NCBI GenBank assembly: GCA_023954095.1
Contig: JAMLIQ010000010.1
Location: 1-64,000, forward strand
Length of the DNA stretch: 64,000 nt
Source: Burkholderiaceae bacterium
GTDB lineage: Bacteria > Pseudomonadota > Gammaproteobacteria > Burkholderiales > Burkholderiaceae_C
Direction of reading: 5' to 3'
The notes under the pieces are model-generated. The model made no database searches. It worked only from the letters and a program-made list of their open reading frames with translations, and was not told the DNA's origin. Within the stretch, counting starts at the first letter, position 1. Each line of letters begins with the position of its first letter. Made by a program: the position numbers and the translations under genes. Below are positions 1 to 8,895 of this stretch, in pieces.

Positions 1-6
1 TTTAGA

Positions 7-2334
7 TTGTATAACAAAAAAATGATCCCCCGCAACGCGCTTTCGCAATCTGCAGATGAAATCGAAGGCAGCGTTCAGGGGCACCGTGACGGGCATGGAT
101 TCGTTCTGCGCGACGATGGCCAGCCAGATATCTTCTTGCCACCCAATGAGATGCGTGCTGTGCTGCACAAGGACCGGGTTCGGGCGCGCATCGTGCGCCA
201 GGATCGCCGCGGGAGGCCTGAGGGGCGTGTGGTGGAGATCCTTGACCGACCGGCGCAACCTATCATTGGTCGGCTGCTGCAAGAGAGTGGCGTCTGGATC
301 GTCGCACCCGAGGACAAGCGCTACGGACAGGACATCCTGATCCCGGGCAGCGCCTTGGCGCAGGCCAAGCCTGGCCAGGTCGTGGTGGTAGAACTGACTG
401 AACCGCCAGCGCTGTTTGGTCAGCCCGTGGGTCGCGTCACCGAGGTACTGGGGGAGGTGGACGACCCTGGCATGGAAATTGAAATTGCGGTTCGCAAGTA
501 CGGTGTGCCGCATGAATTTTCCCCAGATTGCCTGGCCGAGGCCGGTGCGCTGCCTGACAAGGTGCGTGTGCAGGACAAGAAGCAGCGCATCGACCTGACC
601 GACGTGCCCCTCGTCACCATCGACGGCGAGGACGCGCGCGACTTCGACGATGCCGTGTATTGCGAGCCCGCCAAGGTGGGGCGCGGCAAGGGCTGGCGCC
701 TGCTGGTGGCCATCGCCGACGTGAGCCACTACGTGCAGACCGGCAGCGCCATCGACGTGGACGCCTACGACCGTGCCACCAGTGTGTACTTTCCGCGTCG
801 GGTGATCCCGATGCTGCCCGAGAAGCTCTCGAACGGCCTGTGCTCGCTCAATCCCGAGGTCGAGCGCCTGTGCATGGTCTGCGACATGCTCATCACGGCC
901 AAGGGTGAGGTGCATGCGTACCAGTTTTACCCTGCGGTGATGTTCAGCCATGCGCGCTTCACCTACACCGAGGTGGCGGCCATCCTGGCCAACACGCGCG
1001 GCCCCGAGGCCGCCAAGCGCCAGGAACGCGTGCCCGACCTGCTGAACCTGCACGATGTGTATCGCGCGCTGCTGCTGGCGCGGCGCGAGCGCGGCGCGGT
1101 CGATTTCGAGACCACCGAGACGCAGATCGTCTGCGACGAGAACGGCCGCATCGAGAAGATCGTGCCGCGCACGCGCAACGACGCCCACAAGCTGATCGAG
1201 GAGGCCATGCTCGCTGCCAACGTCTGCAGCGCCGACTTCATCGCGCAGGGCAAGCAGCATGGCCTCTTCCGCGTGCACGAAGGCCCCACGCCCGAGAAGC
1301 AGGACATTCTGCGCAACTACCTCAAGGCCATGGCCGTGGGTATGACGATCAGCGACAACCCGCAGCCGTCCGAGTTTCAGGCGATTGCCGAGGCCACCAA
1401 GGACCGGCCTGATGCACAGCAGATCCACACCATGCTGCTGCGCTCCATGCAGCAGGCGATCTATACACCTGTCAACAGCGGCCACTTCGGCCTGGCGTTC
1501 GATGCCTACACGCACTTCACCAGCCCCATTCGGCGCTACCCCGACCTGCTGGTGCACCGCGTCATCAAGGCCATTCTGGGTAATACGAAGTACCGCCTTC
1601 CCATGCTGCCCACGCCGGGTGAGGCGCATGCCAAGCTGAGCAAGCGCCTGGCGAGCCGCGTGGCGCCGCCTGGCAAGGTGCCGCGCAAGCAGGAAACCGG
1701 CGCCGCACTGGCCGAAACGCAGGCCTGGGAGGCCGCCGGCCTGCACTGCAGCGCCAATGAACGCCGTGCAGATGAGGCCAGCCGTGATGTCGAGGCCTGG
1801 CTCAAGTGCAAGTACATGCGAGAGCATCTGGGCGAAGAGTACGGCGGCGTCGTCTCCTCGGCCACGAGCTTCGGCATCTTCGTCACGCTCGACGCGATGT
1901 ACGTCGAGGGTCTGGTGCACATCACTGAACTCGGTGGGGAATATTTCAAGTTCGACGAGGCGCGCCAGGAACTGCGCGGCGAGCGCAGCGGCATCCGCTA
2001 CGCCATCGGTACGCGGGTGCGCGTGCAGGTCAGCCGTGTGGACCTGGATGGGCGGCGCATTGACTTCCGGCTGGTGAATGAGGGCGAAGAGCAGGGTGTG
2101 CGGCCCGCACGCGACAAGGGTGGATCGCGCACGGCCCCTGGCGGCGCAACGGCGGCTGCGGGCAAGCGCCGCGCGGCACCCGACGACGAAGCGCCACGGC
2201 GCAGCACGGCGCGTGGGTCCGATGGCCGCCGCAAGGGCACTGGAAAGTCCACCCAGAAAGCGATGCTGCTCACCAAGGCCCAGGAGCCTGGCAAAGCCAG
2301 CAAGGGCAAGGGGCGCTCTTCCAGGCGCTCCTGA
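7..2334 (+). CDS. rnr: Ribonuclease R, 3'-5' exoribonuclease (5' end uncertain)
   Basis: Processive RNA exonuclease of the RNB (RNase II/R) family, which degrades structured RNA. An OB/cold-shock-like N-terminal region (about residues 20-150) is followed by the RNB catalytic domain with the metal-binding signature IDGEDARDFDDA at about 205-216 and HFTSPIRRYPDL further on. An S1 RNA-binding domain lies around 610-690 (YGGVVSSATSFGIFVTL), and a Lys/Arg-rich tail ends in RSSRRS, as is usual for RNase R rather than RNase II. The N-terminal helix-turn-helix of E. coli RNase R is absent. The frame stays open to base 1, so the true start may be TTG at 7, ATG at 22 or a codon left of the window; no convincing Shine-Dalgarno separates these. 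It converges on the IS30 remnant and nnrD. Confidence 0.93.
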   Translation: MYNKKMIPRNALSQSADEIEGSVQGHRDGHGFVLRDDGQPDIFLPPNEMRAVLHKDRVRARIVRQDRRGRPEGRVVEILDRPAQPIIGRLLQESGVWIVAPEDKRYGQDILIPGSALAQAKPGQVVVVELTEPPALFGQPVGRVTEVLGEVDDPGMEIEIAVRKYGVPHEFSPDCLAEAGALPDKVRVQDKKQRIDLTDVPLVTIDGEDARDFDDAVYCEPAKVGRGKGWRLLVAIADVSHYVQTGSAIDVDAYDRATSVYFPRRVIPMLPEKLSNGLCSLNPEVERLCMVCDMLITAKGEVHAYQFYPAVMFSHARFTYTEVAAILANTRGPEAAKRQERVPDLLNLHDVYRALLLARRERGAVDFETTETQIVCDENGRIEKIVPRTRNDAHKLIEEAMLAANVCSADFIAQGKQHGLFRVHEGPTPEKQDILRNYLKAMAVGMTISDNPQPSEFQAIAEATKDRPDAQQIHTMLLRSMQQAIYTPVNSGHFGLAFDAYTHFTSPIRRYPDLLVHRVIKAILGNTKYRLPMLPTPGEAHAKLSKRLASRVAPPGKVPRKQETGAALAETQAWEAAGLHCSANERRADEASRDVEAWLKCKYMREHLGEEYGGVVSSATSFGIFVTLDAMYVEGLVHITELGGEYFKFDEARQELRGERSGIRYAIGTRVRVQVSRVDLDGRRIDFRLVNEGEEQGVRPARDKGGSRTAPGGATAAAGKRRAAPDDEAPRRSTARGSDGRRKGTGKSTQKAMLLTKAQEPGKASKGKGRSSRRS

Positions 2335-2406
2335 GATGCTTCGAAACGAGTAACGCTCAACGCTTTATTCGAGGAGGCGGTTTCAAGTCCAAGTGGAACA
2401 AAAAAA

Positions 2407-2652
2407 TCAGTGCACTGAATCCGGTTGAATACCCAGCCTAGCCAGATGCACGGCGTAAACTTCAGTCGGCTTGCGCCAACCCGGAATCATTCTGGGGCGA
2501 CCGTTGGGCTGATCCGCAACGGCGTCAAGCGGCGCCTGGCTGCAGTTGCTCAGGACAGTCTCTTTAGGGAAGTACTGATGCAGCAATCCGTTCGTGTTCT
2601 TGTTAGGTCCTCGCTGCCAAGGGCTGTGAGGGCCGCAGAAATACACGCTCAT
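2407..2652 (-). pseudogene. IS30-family transposase, C-terminal remnant
   Basis: The reading frame encodes the last ~80 residues of an IS30-type DDE transposase: VYFCGPHSPWQRG, then NTNGLLHQYFPK and a degenerate RPR..PTEVYA end. Family members read FCDPHSPWQRG and N-E-N-T-N-G. Here the Asp is Gly, and the catalytic Glu of the DDE triad is Lys (AAG for GAG), so the fragment is dead. The match seems to begin a few codons upstream of the ATG at 2652 (Y-D-T-G-M in the same frame), where it runs into the nnrD coding sequence. The rest of the transposase is missing. The bases at about 2372-2400 could be a former terminal inverted repeat, but I cannot confirm it without the partner end. Confidence 0.8.
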
Positions 2653-4162
2653 CCCCGTGTCGTACGCCCCGTGCCAGGGCGCGCGCCGTCAGCACTTGCC
2701 CTGCGGGCCAGAGATCGGCGGCCCGGCCATGGGCATACACGGCTTCGGTGGCTGCACGCAGCGGATCCATGCCGGCGGCCCAGCGTGCCCCGATCAGGCC
2801 GGCAAGCACATCGCCCGTGCCGGCCGTGGCCAGACGTGCATTGCCCGTAGGGTTGATGGCGGAGCTCTGGCCGGGCATGGCGATCACGCTGCCCGACCCC
2901 TTGAGCACCACGACGCAGCCGAACCGGGCTGCCAGTTTTTCGGCGGCCACCAGACGGTGCGCCTGCACCGTGCCGGTGTCCGTCCCCAGCAACCGTGCCG
3001 CCTCCAGCGGGTGCGGCGTGAGAGCGGTGCCTTTGCCCTGGCGCGCGCGGGCTGCCAGTGCCTGCTGAAGCGCCGTGTCGGTGGCCACCGCGTTGAGCGC
3101 ATCGGCATCCAGCACCAGGCGCTGCGCCAGCGCCAGCACACGGGGCAGCACGGCGCGCACGGCTTCGCCTCCGCCGCAGCCGCACACCACGGTGAGCTGC
3201 GCCATGGGCAGCACATCGATATGGCGAAACATCAGTTCGGGTTGCAGCACGTCGAGTTCCAGCGTGCTGCCCCCCAGCAGTGCCACCAGCACACGCCCCG
3301 CACCGGCGTGCAAAGCTGCGCTGGCGGCCAGCAGTGCGGCCCCGGTCATGCCCATACCGCGTGCCTGCAGGCCTTCGCCGCCGATGACGGCTACGTCGCC
3401 ATAGCTTCCCTTGTGGCTGGCGTGCGTGCGAGCCTGTGCTGCCGGTGGGCCGGACAGCCATGCGCTGTGGGGCTCTGCGGAGGTGTCGCAGCCCAGGTCG
3501 TCGAGCCAGACGCTGCCTGCCGCATCGCGCCCGGCGCCAGTGAACAGGCCTGGCTTGAGCGTAAGCAGGGCCAGGGTGTGCCGCTCAGCCCCATTGCCGG
3601 CATCGGAATGGGGGGCGAAGCCGGGCGCGTACTGGCCGGTGTCGCCCTGCAGTCCCGTAGGCAGATCCACCGCCAGCAGCGGGGCCGTGCTGTTGCGCAA
3701 CTGTTCCAGCAAGGCAGGGAGGCGCCCCTGGGGCGCAGGACGGGTGTCGCCGGGTGCCAGGCCGATGCCCAGCAGGGCATCGATGCACAGGTCATGCGGG
3801 CCAAGACCGGACGGTGCTACCTGGGTGAATTGCACGCCCGCTTGCTGGGCACGCTGCCAGGAGCGCAGGGCGTCTGCTGGTGCGCTCTCGGATGCGCCCA
3901 GCCAGGTCACGACCACGGGCAGGCCTTGCTGGTGCAGGTGCATTGCGGCTTCCAGGCCGTCGCCACCGTTGTTGCCCGGGCCGCAGGCAATCCAGATGGT
4001 GCGCGCGTGCGGCGCCAGCGCGCGTGCCAGCCGTGCCACGGCCAGCCCGGCGCGCTGCATCAGCGTGTGCGCGGGCAGGCGGGCAGCGCTAGCAAGCTCG
4101 ATGCGGCGCGTGGCTGCTGTGTCGTGGAGCGGGTGTGGCTGGTCTGGGCGGATACGGTGCAT
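2603..4162 (-). CDS. nnrD: Bifunctional NAD(P)HX epimerase / ADP-dependent NAD(P)HX dehydratase
   Basis: Repairs hydrated NADH/NADPH: the N-terminal YjeF_N domain epimerises R- and S-NAD(P)HX, and the C-terminal ribokinase-fold domain dehydrates S-NAD(P)HX with ADP. Visible are GPGNNGGDG of the epimerase, the SHKGSYGDVAVIGG and TPHPLEAARLLG segments, and NARLATAGTGDVLAGL at the kinase-like active site. I chose ATG 4162 (MHRIRPDQ) because upstream codons overlap the neighbouring oxidoreductase and look non-coding; this gives 519 residues, normal for the fused enzyme. Oddity: homologous sequence ends near LTARALARGVR, and the last ~20 codons lie in the IS30 remnant read in another frame, so the native C-terminus has been replaced. 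It follows the oxidoreductase gene at 4224 on the same strand with a 61-bp gap. Confidence 0.9.
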   Translation of the reverse strand: MHRIRPDQPHPLHDTAATRRIELASAARLPAHTLMQRAGLAVARLARALAPHARTIWIACGPGNNGGDGLEAAMHLHQQGLPVVVTWLGASESAPADALRSWQRAQQAGVQFTQVAPSGLGPHDLCIDALLGIGLAPGDTRPAPQGRLPALLEQLRNSTAPLLAVDLPTGLQGDTGQYAPGFAPHSDAGNGAERHTLALLTLKPGLFTGAGRDAAGSVWLDDLGCDTSAEPHSAWLSGPPAAQARTHASHKGSYGDVAVIGGEGLQARGMGMTGAALLAASAALHAGAGRVLVALLGGSTLELDVLQPELMFRHIDVLPMAQLTVVCGCGGGEAVRAVLPRVLALAQRLVLDADALNAVATDTALQQALAARARQGKGTALTPHPLEAARLLGTDTGTVQAHRLVAAEKLAARFGCVVVLKGSGSVIAMPGQSSAINPTGNARLATAGTGDVLAGLIGARWAAGMDPLRAATEAVYAHGRAADLWPAGQVLTARALARGVRHGDERVFLRPSQPLAART

Positions 4163-4223
4163 GGCGGCTGGCAACTGTGCCCCGGGGCGGGGCGATGGGC
4201 CATTGTGCGCCAGAGAGCAGCGT

Positions 4224-5474
4224 TCAGAAACGCTGTGCGCCCAGTCCTTCGAGGTCGATGTCCGGGGCTTTTCCGGCGATCTGATCGGCCAGTGCGCGCG
4301 CACTGCCGCAGGCCAGGGACCAGCCGCTGGCGCCATGGCCGAGGTTGAGCCACAGGCCTGGCACGCTGGTCGCGCCAACGGCGGGCGGGCCATCGGGCAG
4401 CATGGGACGGACGCCTCGCCAGACCTGGACGCCGCTGGAGTGCGTGACGCCGCCGGGGAAGCATTCACCCAGCACCCGGTACAGCGTGTTCAGTGTCTGG
4501 GGATGGGCCTTCTCCGTGTTGCGGCCCAGTTCGGCGCCGCCCGAGACGCGCACCCGCTGACCCAGGCGGGCCATGGTGGTTCGGGTCTGTACGTCCACGA
4601 CGGCCGCCAGCGGAGCATGCAGTTCTTCGCGCAGGGGCGCACTGACCGAACTGCCATACAGCGCCACCAGTGGGAGCCGTAGTCCCAGGGGGCGCAGCAA
4701 GGCGGCGCTTTGCACTCCGGCGCACAGCACCACCGCATCGAAAGGGTGGGGCGCAGATGCTCCTTCGAGCTGAACGCCTGTCGGGGAGCCAGAGAGGCGG
4801 GCGACGCGGGTGTTGAACTCAAACTGCGCGCCGCGTTGCTGCGCGGCCTGGCGCAGCAGCAACGCAAACTGCCGACAGTTGCCCGCCAGTCCGTTCGGCA
4901 CGTGCAGGGCGCCAGCCAGGGTGAGCGAGGGCGAGAGGCCTGGTTCGATGGCGCGAGCCATCTCTGTATCGAGTTCACGGACGGCCGTGCCTGCATCGCG
5001 CAGCGCTTTCAGAGCGGGGGCAAGTGCTTCTGCGTCGCGCGGTGTGCGCAGCAGCAGCAAGGTGCCTGGGCTGTGTTCGAAGGCCAGGTCGAGCGACTCG
5101 GCCAGATGCTGCAGCCGCGCATGGCTGTAGCGGGCCAGCCTCTCCAGTGCCACCAACGAGGGCAAGGGTGTACCGCTGCGGGCGCTGGCGTGCGCAGCGC
5201 GGCGCCAGCGCCGCAGCCAGGACAGCTCGGCCAGGGAAATCGAGCGGCCCACACGCATTGCCGCATGGCGGCCCAGCACGCTGGGGGGGCTGGCGGCGCC
5301 CGGCGCTGACCAGGGGTCGAGCACCCCGGGGGCCAACAGGCCACCGGTTGCGAAACTGGCTTCTTCGGCGGTGGCGCTGCGCTGCTCGAACACGGTCACA
5401 GCGTGGCCGTCCAGCGCCAATTCAAACGCGGTGGTGACGCCGACCACGCCGGCGCCCACAATGGCTATCTTCAT
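4224..5474 (-). CDS. FAD-dependent D-amino-acid dehydrogenase-like oxidoreductase
   Basis: DAO-type flavoprotein of 416 residues, related to the small subunit of D-amino-acid dehydrogenase (DadA). The N-terminus is a dinucleotide-binding beta-alpha-beta unit (IVGAGVVGVTTAFELA) with the acidic VFEQR end of the second strand. Near the C-terminus are WRGVRPMLPDGPPAVG and LNLGHGASGWSLACG, the conserved DadA-like FAD/substrate segment. It probably oxidises a D-amino acid or other amine and passes electrons to the respiratory chain; the substrate cannot be read from sequence. It lies between an amidase (53 bp upstream) and nnrD on the same strand, which suggests a small amide/amine-oxidation unit. 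Copy 1 of the dispersed repeat fills the gap to the amidase. Confidence 0.85.
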   Translation of the reverse strand: MKIAIVGAGVVGVTTAFELALDGHAVTVFEQRSATAEEASFATGGLLAPGVLDPWSAPGAASPPSVLGRHAAMRVGRSISLAELSWLRRWRRAAHASARSGTPLPSLVALERLARYSHARLQHLAESLDLAFEHSPGTLLLLRTPRDAEALAPALKALRDAGTAVRELDTEMARAIEPGLSPSLTLAGALHVPNGLAGNCRQFALLLRQAAQQRGAQFEFNTRVARLSGSPTGVQLEGASAPHPFDAVVLCAGVQSAALLRPLGLRLPLVALYGSSVSAPLREELHAPLAAVVDVQTRTTMARLGQRVRVSGGAELGRNTEKAHPQTLNTLYRVLGECFPGGVTHSSGVQVWRGVRPMLPDGPPAVGATSVPGLWLNLGHGASGWSLACGSARALADQIAGKAPDIDLEGLGAQRF

Positions 5475-5485
5475 GAAGTTAGGGT

Positions 5486-5541
5486 GTTTTTGGCATCTAG
5501 CGCAATACAGTAAAGCGCTATTAGCTATTATTTTTGTAGTT
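5486..5541 (+). repeat. Dispersed two-hairpin repeat, copy 1
   Basis: Forward-oriented copy. Hairpin 1 pairs TAGCGC (5498-5503) with GCGCTA (5515-5520); hairpin 2 is a weaker AGCTA/TAGTT stem at about 5523-5540. The 42-nt core has the family spacing. It fills the gap between the amidase and the dadA-like gene and runs into the amidase 3' end, giving that gene its TAA (5528-5530) and last codons. Confidence 0.75.
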
Positions 5542-6895
5542 CTTCTTCAATGCGTAAACCCACATTGAGTACTGCATCATCGTGCAGTGCAGCATGCCAC
5601 ACCATCAGGCCGACGGGCAGTTCCCCTGCCGTATGGCAGGGCAAGGAGAGCGCACAGCCATCGAGCATGTTGACGATGCTGGTATTGCGCAACAGCAGGC
5701 CGTTGGCGCGGAAGAAGGCGGCGTCGCGGGCGGCATCCTCAAGGGCATCCCGTCCATCGGCCGGGGCCACGCTGGCGATGGTGGGCGCGAGAATGGGAAC
5801 GGTGGGTGAGAGCAGGGCGTCAAACCCGGCAATGCTGTCCTCCACGCGGGCGATCCAGCGCACCCGCGCTTGCTGCAGCTCAATGTATTCAAACGCGGTC
5901 ATGGTGGCCCCACGTTCGATGCGGGTGCGCACGCGCGGGTCATAGCGATCGGCGTGCAGCGCCAGCAATGAGCGGTGCCAGGCATAGCTTTCAGCGGCCG
6001 AGAAGCCTCCCGTGGCCTGGATGGAGGCCAGGTCAGTCACCTCGGGCAGCGCCAAGGGCTCGATGCGGGCACCGGCGCGGCGCAAGGTGTCCAGGCTGCG
6101 TTCGAAGGCCCGCGCGACCTGGGGGTCCAGTCCCTCCAGAAAGGTGTCCGTGGGCACAGCCAGGCGCCATGCCGCCAGCGGCGCCGGGCTGCGCGTGACG
6201 CGCCGTGCAGCCAGGATTTCGTGTGCCACGATGGCATCGCGCACGCTGCGGGTCAGGGCGCAGACGGTGTCCAGCGTGGTCGATAGCGGCACGGCGCCGG
6301 TCGTCGGCACCAGCCGTGCGGTGCTTTTGAAGCCCACAATGCCGTTGAGTGCGGCCGGAATGCGGATGGAGCCTCCCGTGTCCGAGCCCAGACCAATGAA
6401 GGCCGCGCCTGTGGCCACCGATACGGCGGCGCCCGATGAGGAGCCACCGGGCACCCGTGCCGGACCGGGCAGGGCGCCGGTGCGGGCATCAAATGCAGCC
6501 GGTGTTCCGTAGTGCGGATTGGTGCCCACACCCGAAAACGCAAATTCGACCATGTGCGTGCGGCCCACGACCGAGGCGCCGGCTGCGCGCAACCGAGCGA
6601 CTGCAAGGCAGTCGTCCTGGGCGGCAGGGGCATCGGCGAGCACCGCCGAGCCCGCTGGCGTGGGCTGGCCGCGCAGGTCGAACAAGTCCTTGACGGACAC
6701 GGACAGGCCCGCCAAAGGGCGTTGTTCGATGCCCGGCTGGGCGGCATGGGCGCGGGCCTCGTCAAACATGGTGCGCGAAAACACGTGCGCGCAGGCCGGG
6801 GACTGGGCTACGGCAATGCAGCGTTCCAGGGTGTCTCGGGCGTTGCCGGAGCCGGCCTGCAGCCTGCGGCGGTGGGTGTCAAGGTCGTCCAGCAT
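5528..6895 (-). CDS. Amidase signature family protein
   Basis: Hydrolyses a C-N amide bond with the Ser-cisSer-Lys triad of the amidase signature family. The catalytic Lys is K69 (SVSVKDLFD), the cis-Ser lies in PGGSSSGAAVSVATG at about 150-163, and the nucleophile is S176 in GSDTGGSIRIPA. At 455 residues it is typical length. I chose ATG 6895 (MLDDLDTHRR); the open frame upstream runs into the rpsB promoter region and carries no family sequence. The substrate is unknown: relatives are annotated as Asp/Glu-tRNA amidotransferase subunit A-like, but no gatB or gatC is nearby, so a free-standing amidase is more likely. The last codons and the stop come from copy 1 of the dispersed repeat. It starts divergently from rpsB. 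Confidence 0.88.
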   Translation of the reverse strand: MLDDLDTHRRRLQAGSGNARDTLERCIAVAQSPACAHVFSRTMFDEARAHAAQPGIEQRPLAGLSVSVKDLFDLRGQPTPAGSAVLADAPAAQDDCLAVARLRAAGASVVGRTHMVEFAFSGVGTNPHYGTPAAFDARTGALPGPARVPGGSSSGAAVSVATGAAFIGLGSDTGGSIRIPAALNGIVGFKSTARLVPTTGAVPLSTTLDTVCALTRSVRDAIVAHEILAARRVTRSPAPLAAWRLAVPTDTFLEGLDPQVARAFERSLDTLRRAGARIEPLALPEVTDLASIQATGGFSAAESYAWHRSLLALHADRYDPRVRTRIERGATMTAFEYIELQQARVRWIARVEDSIAGFDALLSPTVPILAPTIASVAPADGRDALEDAARDAAFFRANGLLLRNTSIVNMLDGCALSLPCHTAGELPVGLMVWHAALHDDAVLNVGLRIEEELQK

Positions 6896-6900
6896 GGGTG

Positions 6901-6909
6901 TGCTAAAAT
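6901..6909 (+). promoter_or_regulatory. Probable rpsB promoter (extended -10) and long leader
   Basis: TGCTAAAAT gives an extended -10 (TG at 6901-6902, TAAAAT 6904-6909). No good -35 lies at 17 bp, as is common with extended -10 elements. Transcription would start near 6916, leaving a leader of about 150 nt before rpsB. In enterobacteria such a leader binds S2 for feedback control; here that role is inference. The promoter overlaps the amidase start region. Confidence 0.5.
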
Positions 6910-7065
6910 CTTTGGGCTTTGCTGACCTGTAGGGCCGTGTATACGTTGTGTACTGCGGCGACAGGGCTGGCAAGGTCAATCGCAAACCAGTCCTAACAAG
7001 GTGTTGCGGCCTGCAAGGCTGCAATCGTCGGGCTGGATTTTAGACCCAACCTTTGGAGAATTCTC

Positions 7066-7818
7066 ATGTCCGTCACCATGCGCGAAATGCTGGAGGCCGG
7101 TGTCCATTTCGGTCACCAAACCCGCTTCTGGAACCCCAAGATGGCCCCGTACATCTTCGGCCATCGCAACAAGATCCACATCATCAACCTGGAAAAGTCG
7201 CTGCCGATGCTGCAGTCGGCCACCAAGTTCGCCCAGCAGTTGTCGGCCAACCGTGGCACCATTCTGATCGTGGGCACCAAGCGCCAGGCCCGCGACACCG
7301 TCGCTGCCGAAGCCCAGCGTGCAGGCGTGCCGTTCGTGAACCAGCGTTGGCTGGGTGGCATGTTGACCAATTTCAAGACGGTGAAGACCTCGATCAAGCG
7401 CCTCAAGGACATGAAGGCCCAGCAGGAAGCTGGCCTGGAATCCCTCAGCAAGAAAGAGCAGCTCGTGTTCACCCGTGAGATCGAGAAGCTGGAGAAGGAT
7501 ATCGGCGGCATCCAGGACATGGGCGCTTTGCCGGACGCCATCTTCGTGGTGGACGTGGGCTTCCACAAGATCGCCATTGCCGAAGCCAAGAAGCTGGGCA
7601 TTCCGCTGATCGGTGTGGTCGATACCAACCACTCGCCCGAAGGCATTGACTATGTCATCCCTGGCAACGACGACTCGGCCAAGGCCGTGGACCTGTACGT
7701 GCGCGCCATGGCCGACGCCATCATTGAAGGCCGCAACAACGCCGTGACCGAAGTGGTCAAGGCTGCTGCCGGTGAAGGCGCTGACGAATTCGTCGAAGTG
7801 GAAGAGTCCGCTGCCTGA
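7066..7818 (+). CDS. rpsB: 30S ribosomal protein S2
   Basis: Small-subunit protein S2, needed for S1 binding and 30S assembly. The N-terminus [19 protein letters not shown] and the segment [22 protein letters not shown] are diagnostic, as are [14 protein letters not shown] and [14 protein letters not shown]. The length of 250 residues is standard. The start ATG is preceded by GGAGAATTCTC, a clear ribosome binding site. It is the first gene of the rpsB-tsf-pyrH-frr cluster and is separated from tsf by a terminator-like hairpin. A second in-frame ATG five codons on is less well placed. Confidence 0.99.
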   Translation: MSVTMREMLEAGVHFGHQTRFWNPKMAPYIFGHRNKIHIINLEKSLPMLQSATKFAQQLSANRGTILIVGTKRQARDTVAAEAQRAGVPFVNQRWLGGMLTNFKTVKTSIKRLKDMKAQQEAGLESLSKKEQLVFTREIEKLEKDIGGIQDMGALPDAIFVVDVGFHKIAIAEAKKLGIPLIGVVDTNHSPEGIDYVIPGNDDSAKAVDLYVRAMADAIIEGRNNAVTEVVKAAAGEGADEFVEVEESAA

Positions 7819-7854
7819 AGCCCTGGCCCGCGCGATGCGTCGCGGAAAGAAAGC

Positions 7855-7879
7855 GGGGCTTGATGGGCCCCCTTTTTTT
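7855..7879 (+). terminator. Terminator/attenuator between rpsB and tsf
   Basis: GGGGC (7855-7859) pairs with GCCCC (7867-7871) across a 7-nt loop and is followed by a T7 run (7873-7879). It sits 37 bp after the rpsB stop and 39 bp before tsf, so it would lower tsf relative to rpsB, or terminate when tsf has its own promoter. Confidence 0.7.
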
Positions 7880-7917
7880 ATCTAGAAACGATTGAACTGA
7901 ATACGGAGAGATACAAG

Positions 7918-8841
7918 ATGGCTGCAATTACCGCAAGCATGGTTGCCGAACTGCGTGGCAAGACCGATGCCCCCATGATGGAATGCAAGAAGGCCCTGAC
8001 CGAAGCCGATGGCGACATGGCCAAGGCGGAAGAGCTGCTGCGCGTCAAGCTCGGCACCAAGGCTGGCAAGGCTGCTTCGCGCATCACCGCCGAAGGCGTG
8101 GTGGCCTGCTACATTGATGGCAATACCGGCGGGCTGATCGAAGTGAACAGCGAAACCGACTTCGTGAGCAAGAACGACAGCTTCATCGCCCTGGCCAATG
8201 CCGCGGCGGAGTTGGTGGCCAAGCATAATCCTGCCGACATTGCCGCCCTGGGCGCGCTGGCCTACGAGCAGGACAGCTTCGGTCCCACGCTGGAAGACGT
8301 GCGCAAGGGCCTCATCGGCAAGATCGGCGAGAACATGTCGTTCCGCCGCTTCAAGCGTTTCGGTGCAGGCAGCAAGCTCGCGTCCTACCTGCATGGCACG
8401 CGCATCGGTGTCGTGGTCGAATTCGACGGTGACGAAGTGGCCGCCAAGGACGTGGCCATGCACATTGCCGCCATGAAGCCCGTGGCGCTGACCAGTGCCG
8501 AAGTTCCCGCCGAACTGATCGAAAAAGAGCGTTCGGTTGCTGCTGCCAAGGCCGCCGAAGATGCCGCCAAGGCCACCGCTGAAGGCAAGCCTGTACAGTC
8601 CGAAGAGATCGTTGCCAAGCGCATCGAAGGTGGTGTGCAGAAGTACCTGAAGGAAGTGTCGCTGTTCAACCAGGCTTTCGTGAAGAACGACAAGCAGACG
8701 GTCGAGCAAATGCTCAAGGCTGCTGGCACCACCGTGAAGAGCTTCACGTTGTACGTGGTGGGTGAGGGCATTGAGAAGAAGGTGGACGACTTCGCCGCCG
8801 AAGTGGCTGCCCAGGTGGCTGCTGCCAAGGCTGCCGCCTGA
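7918..8841 (+). CDS. tsf: Translation elongation factor Ts
   Basis: Guanine nucleotide exchange factor for EF-Tu. The N-terminal UBA-like domain reads [20 protein letters not shown] followed by [19 protein letters not shown]; the core carries the conserved [10 protein letters not shown] motif. The C-terminal coil [18 protein letters not shown] is also typical. The length of 307 residues fits betaproteobacterial EF-Ts. The ATG lies 6 nt after GGAGA. It follows rpsB after a terminator-like hairpin, as in many proteobacteria. Confidence 0.99.
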   Translation: MAAITASMVAELRGKTDAPMMECKKALTEADGDMAKAEELLRVKLGTKAGKAASRITAEGVVACYIDGNTGGLIEVNSETDFVSKNDSFIALANAAAELVAKHNPADIAALGALAYEQDSFGPTLEDVRKGLIGKIGENMSFRRFKRFGAGSKLASYLHGTRIGVVVEFDGDEVAAKDVAMHIAAMKPVALTSAEVPAELIEKERSVAAAKAAEDAAKATAEGKPVQSEEIVAKRIEGGVQKYLKEVSLFNQAFVKNDKQTVEQMLKAAGTTVKSFTLYVVGEGIEKKVDDFAAEVAAQVAAAKAAA

Positions 8842-8895
8842 TACGCCTGCTGTTTCTGATTTGCCGCCCTATCCCCCAACTTCCGGAGAACTTCC

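Noticed and set aside
2657..4348. Long plus-strand open frame (563 codons) opposite nnrD
   Set aside because: It is antisense to a well-supported enzyme; the product is low-complexity Gly/Gln/Ala sequence typical of a GC-rich shadow frame, with no motifs.
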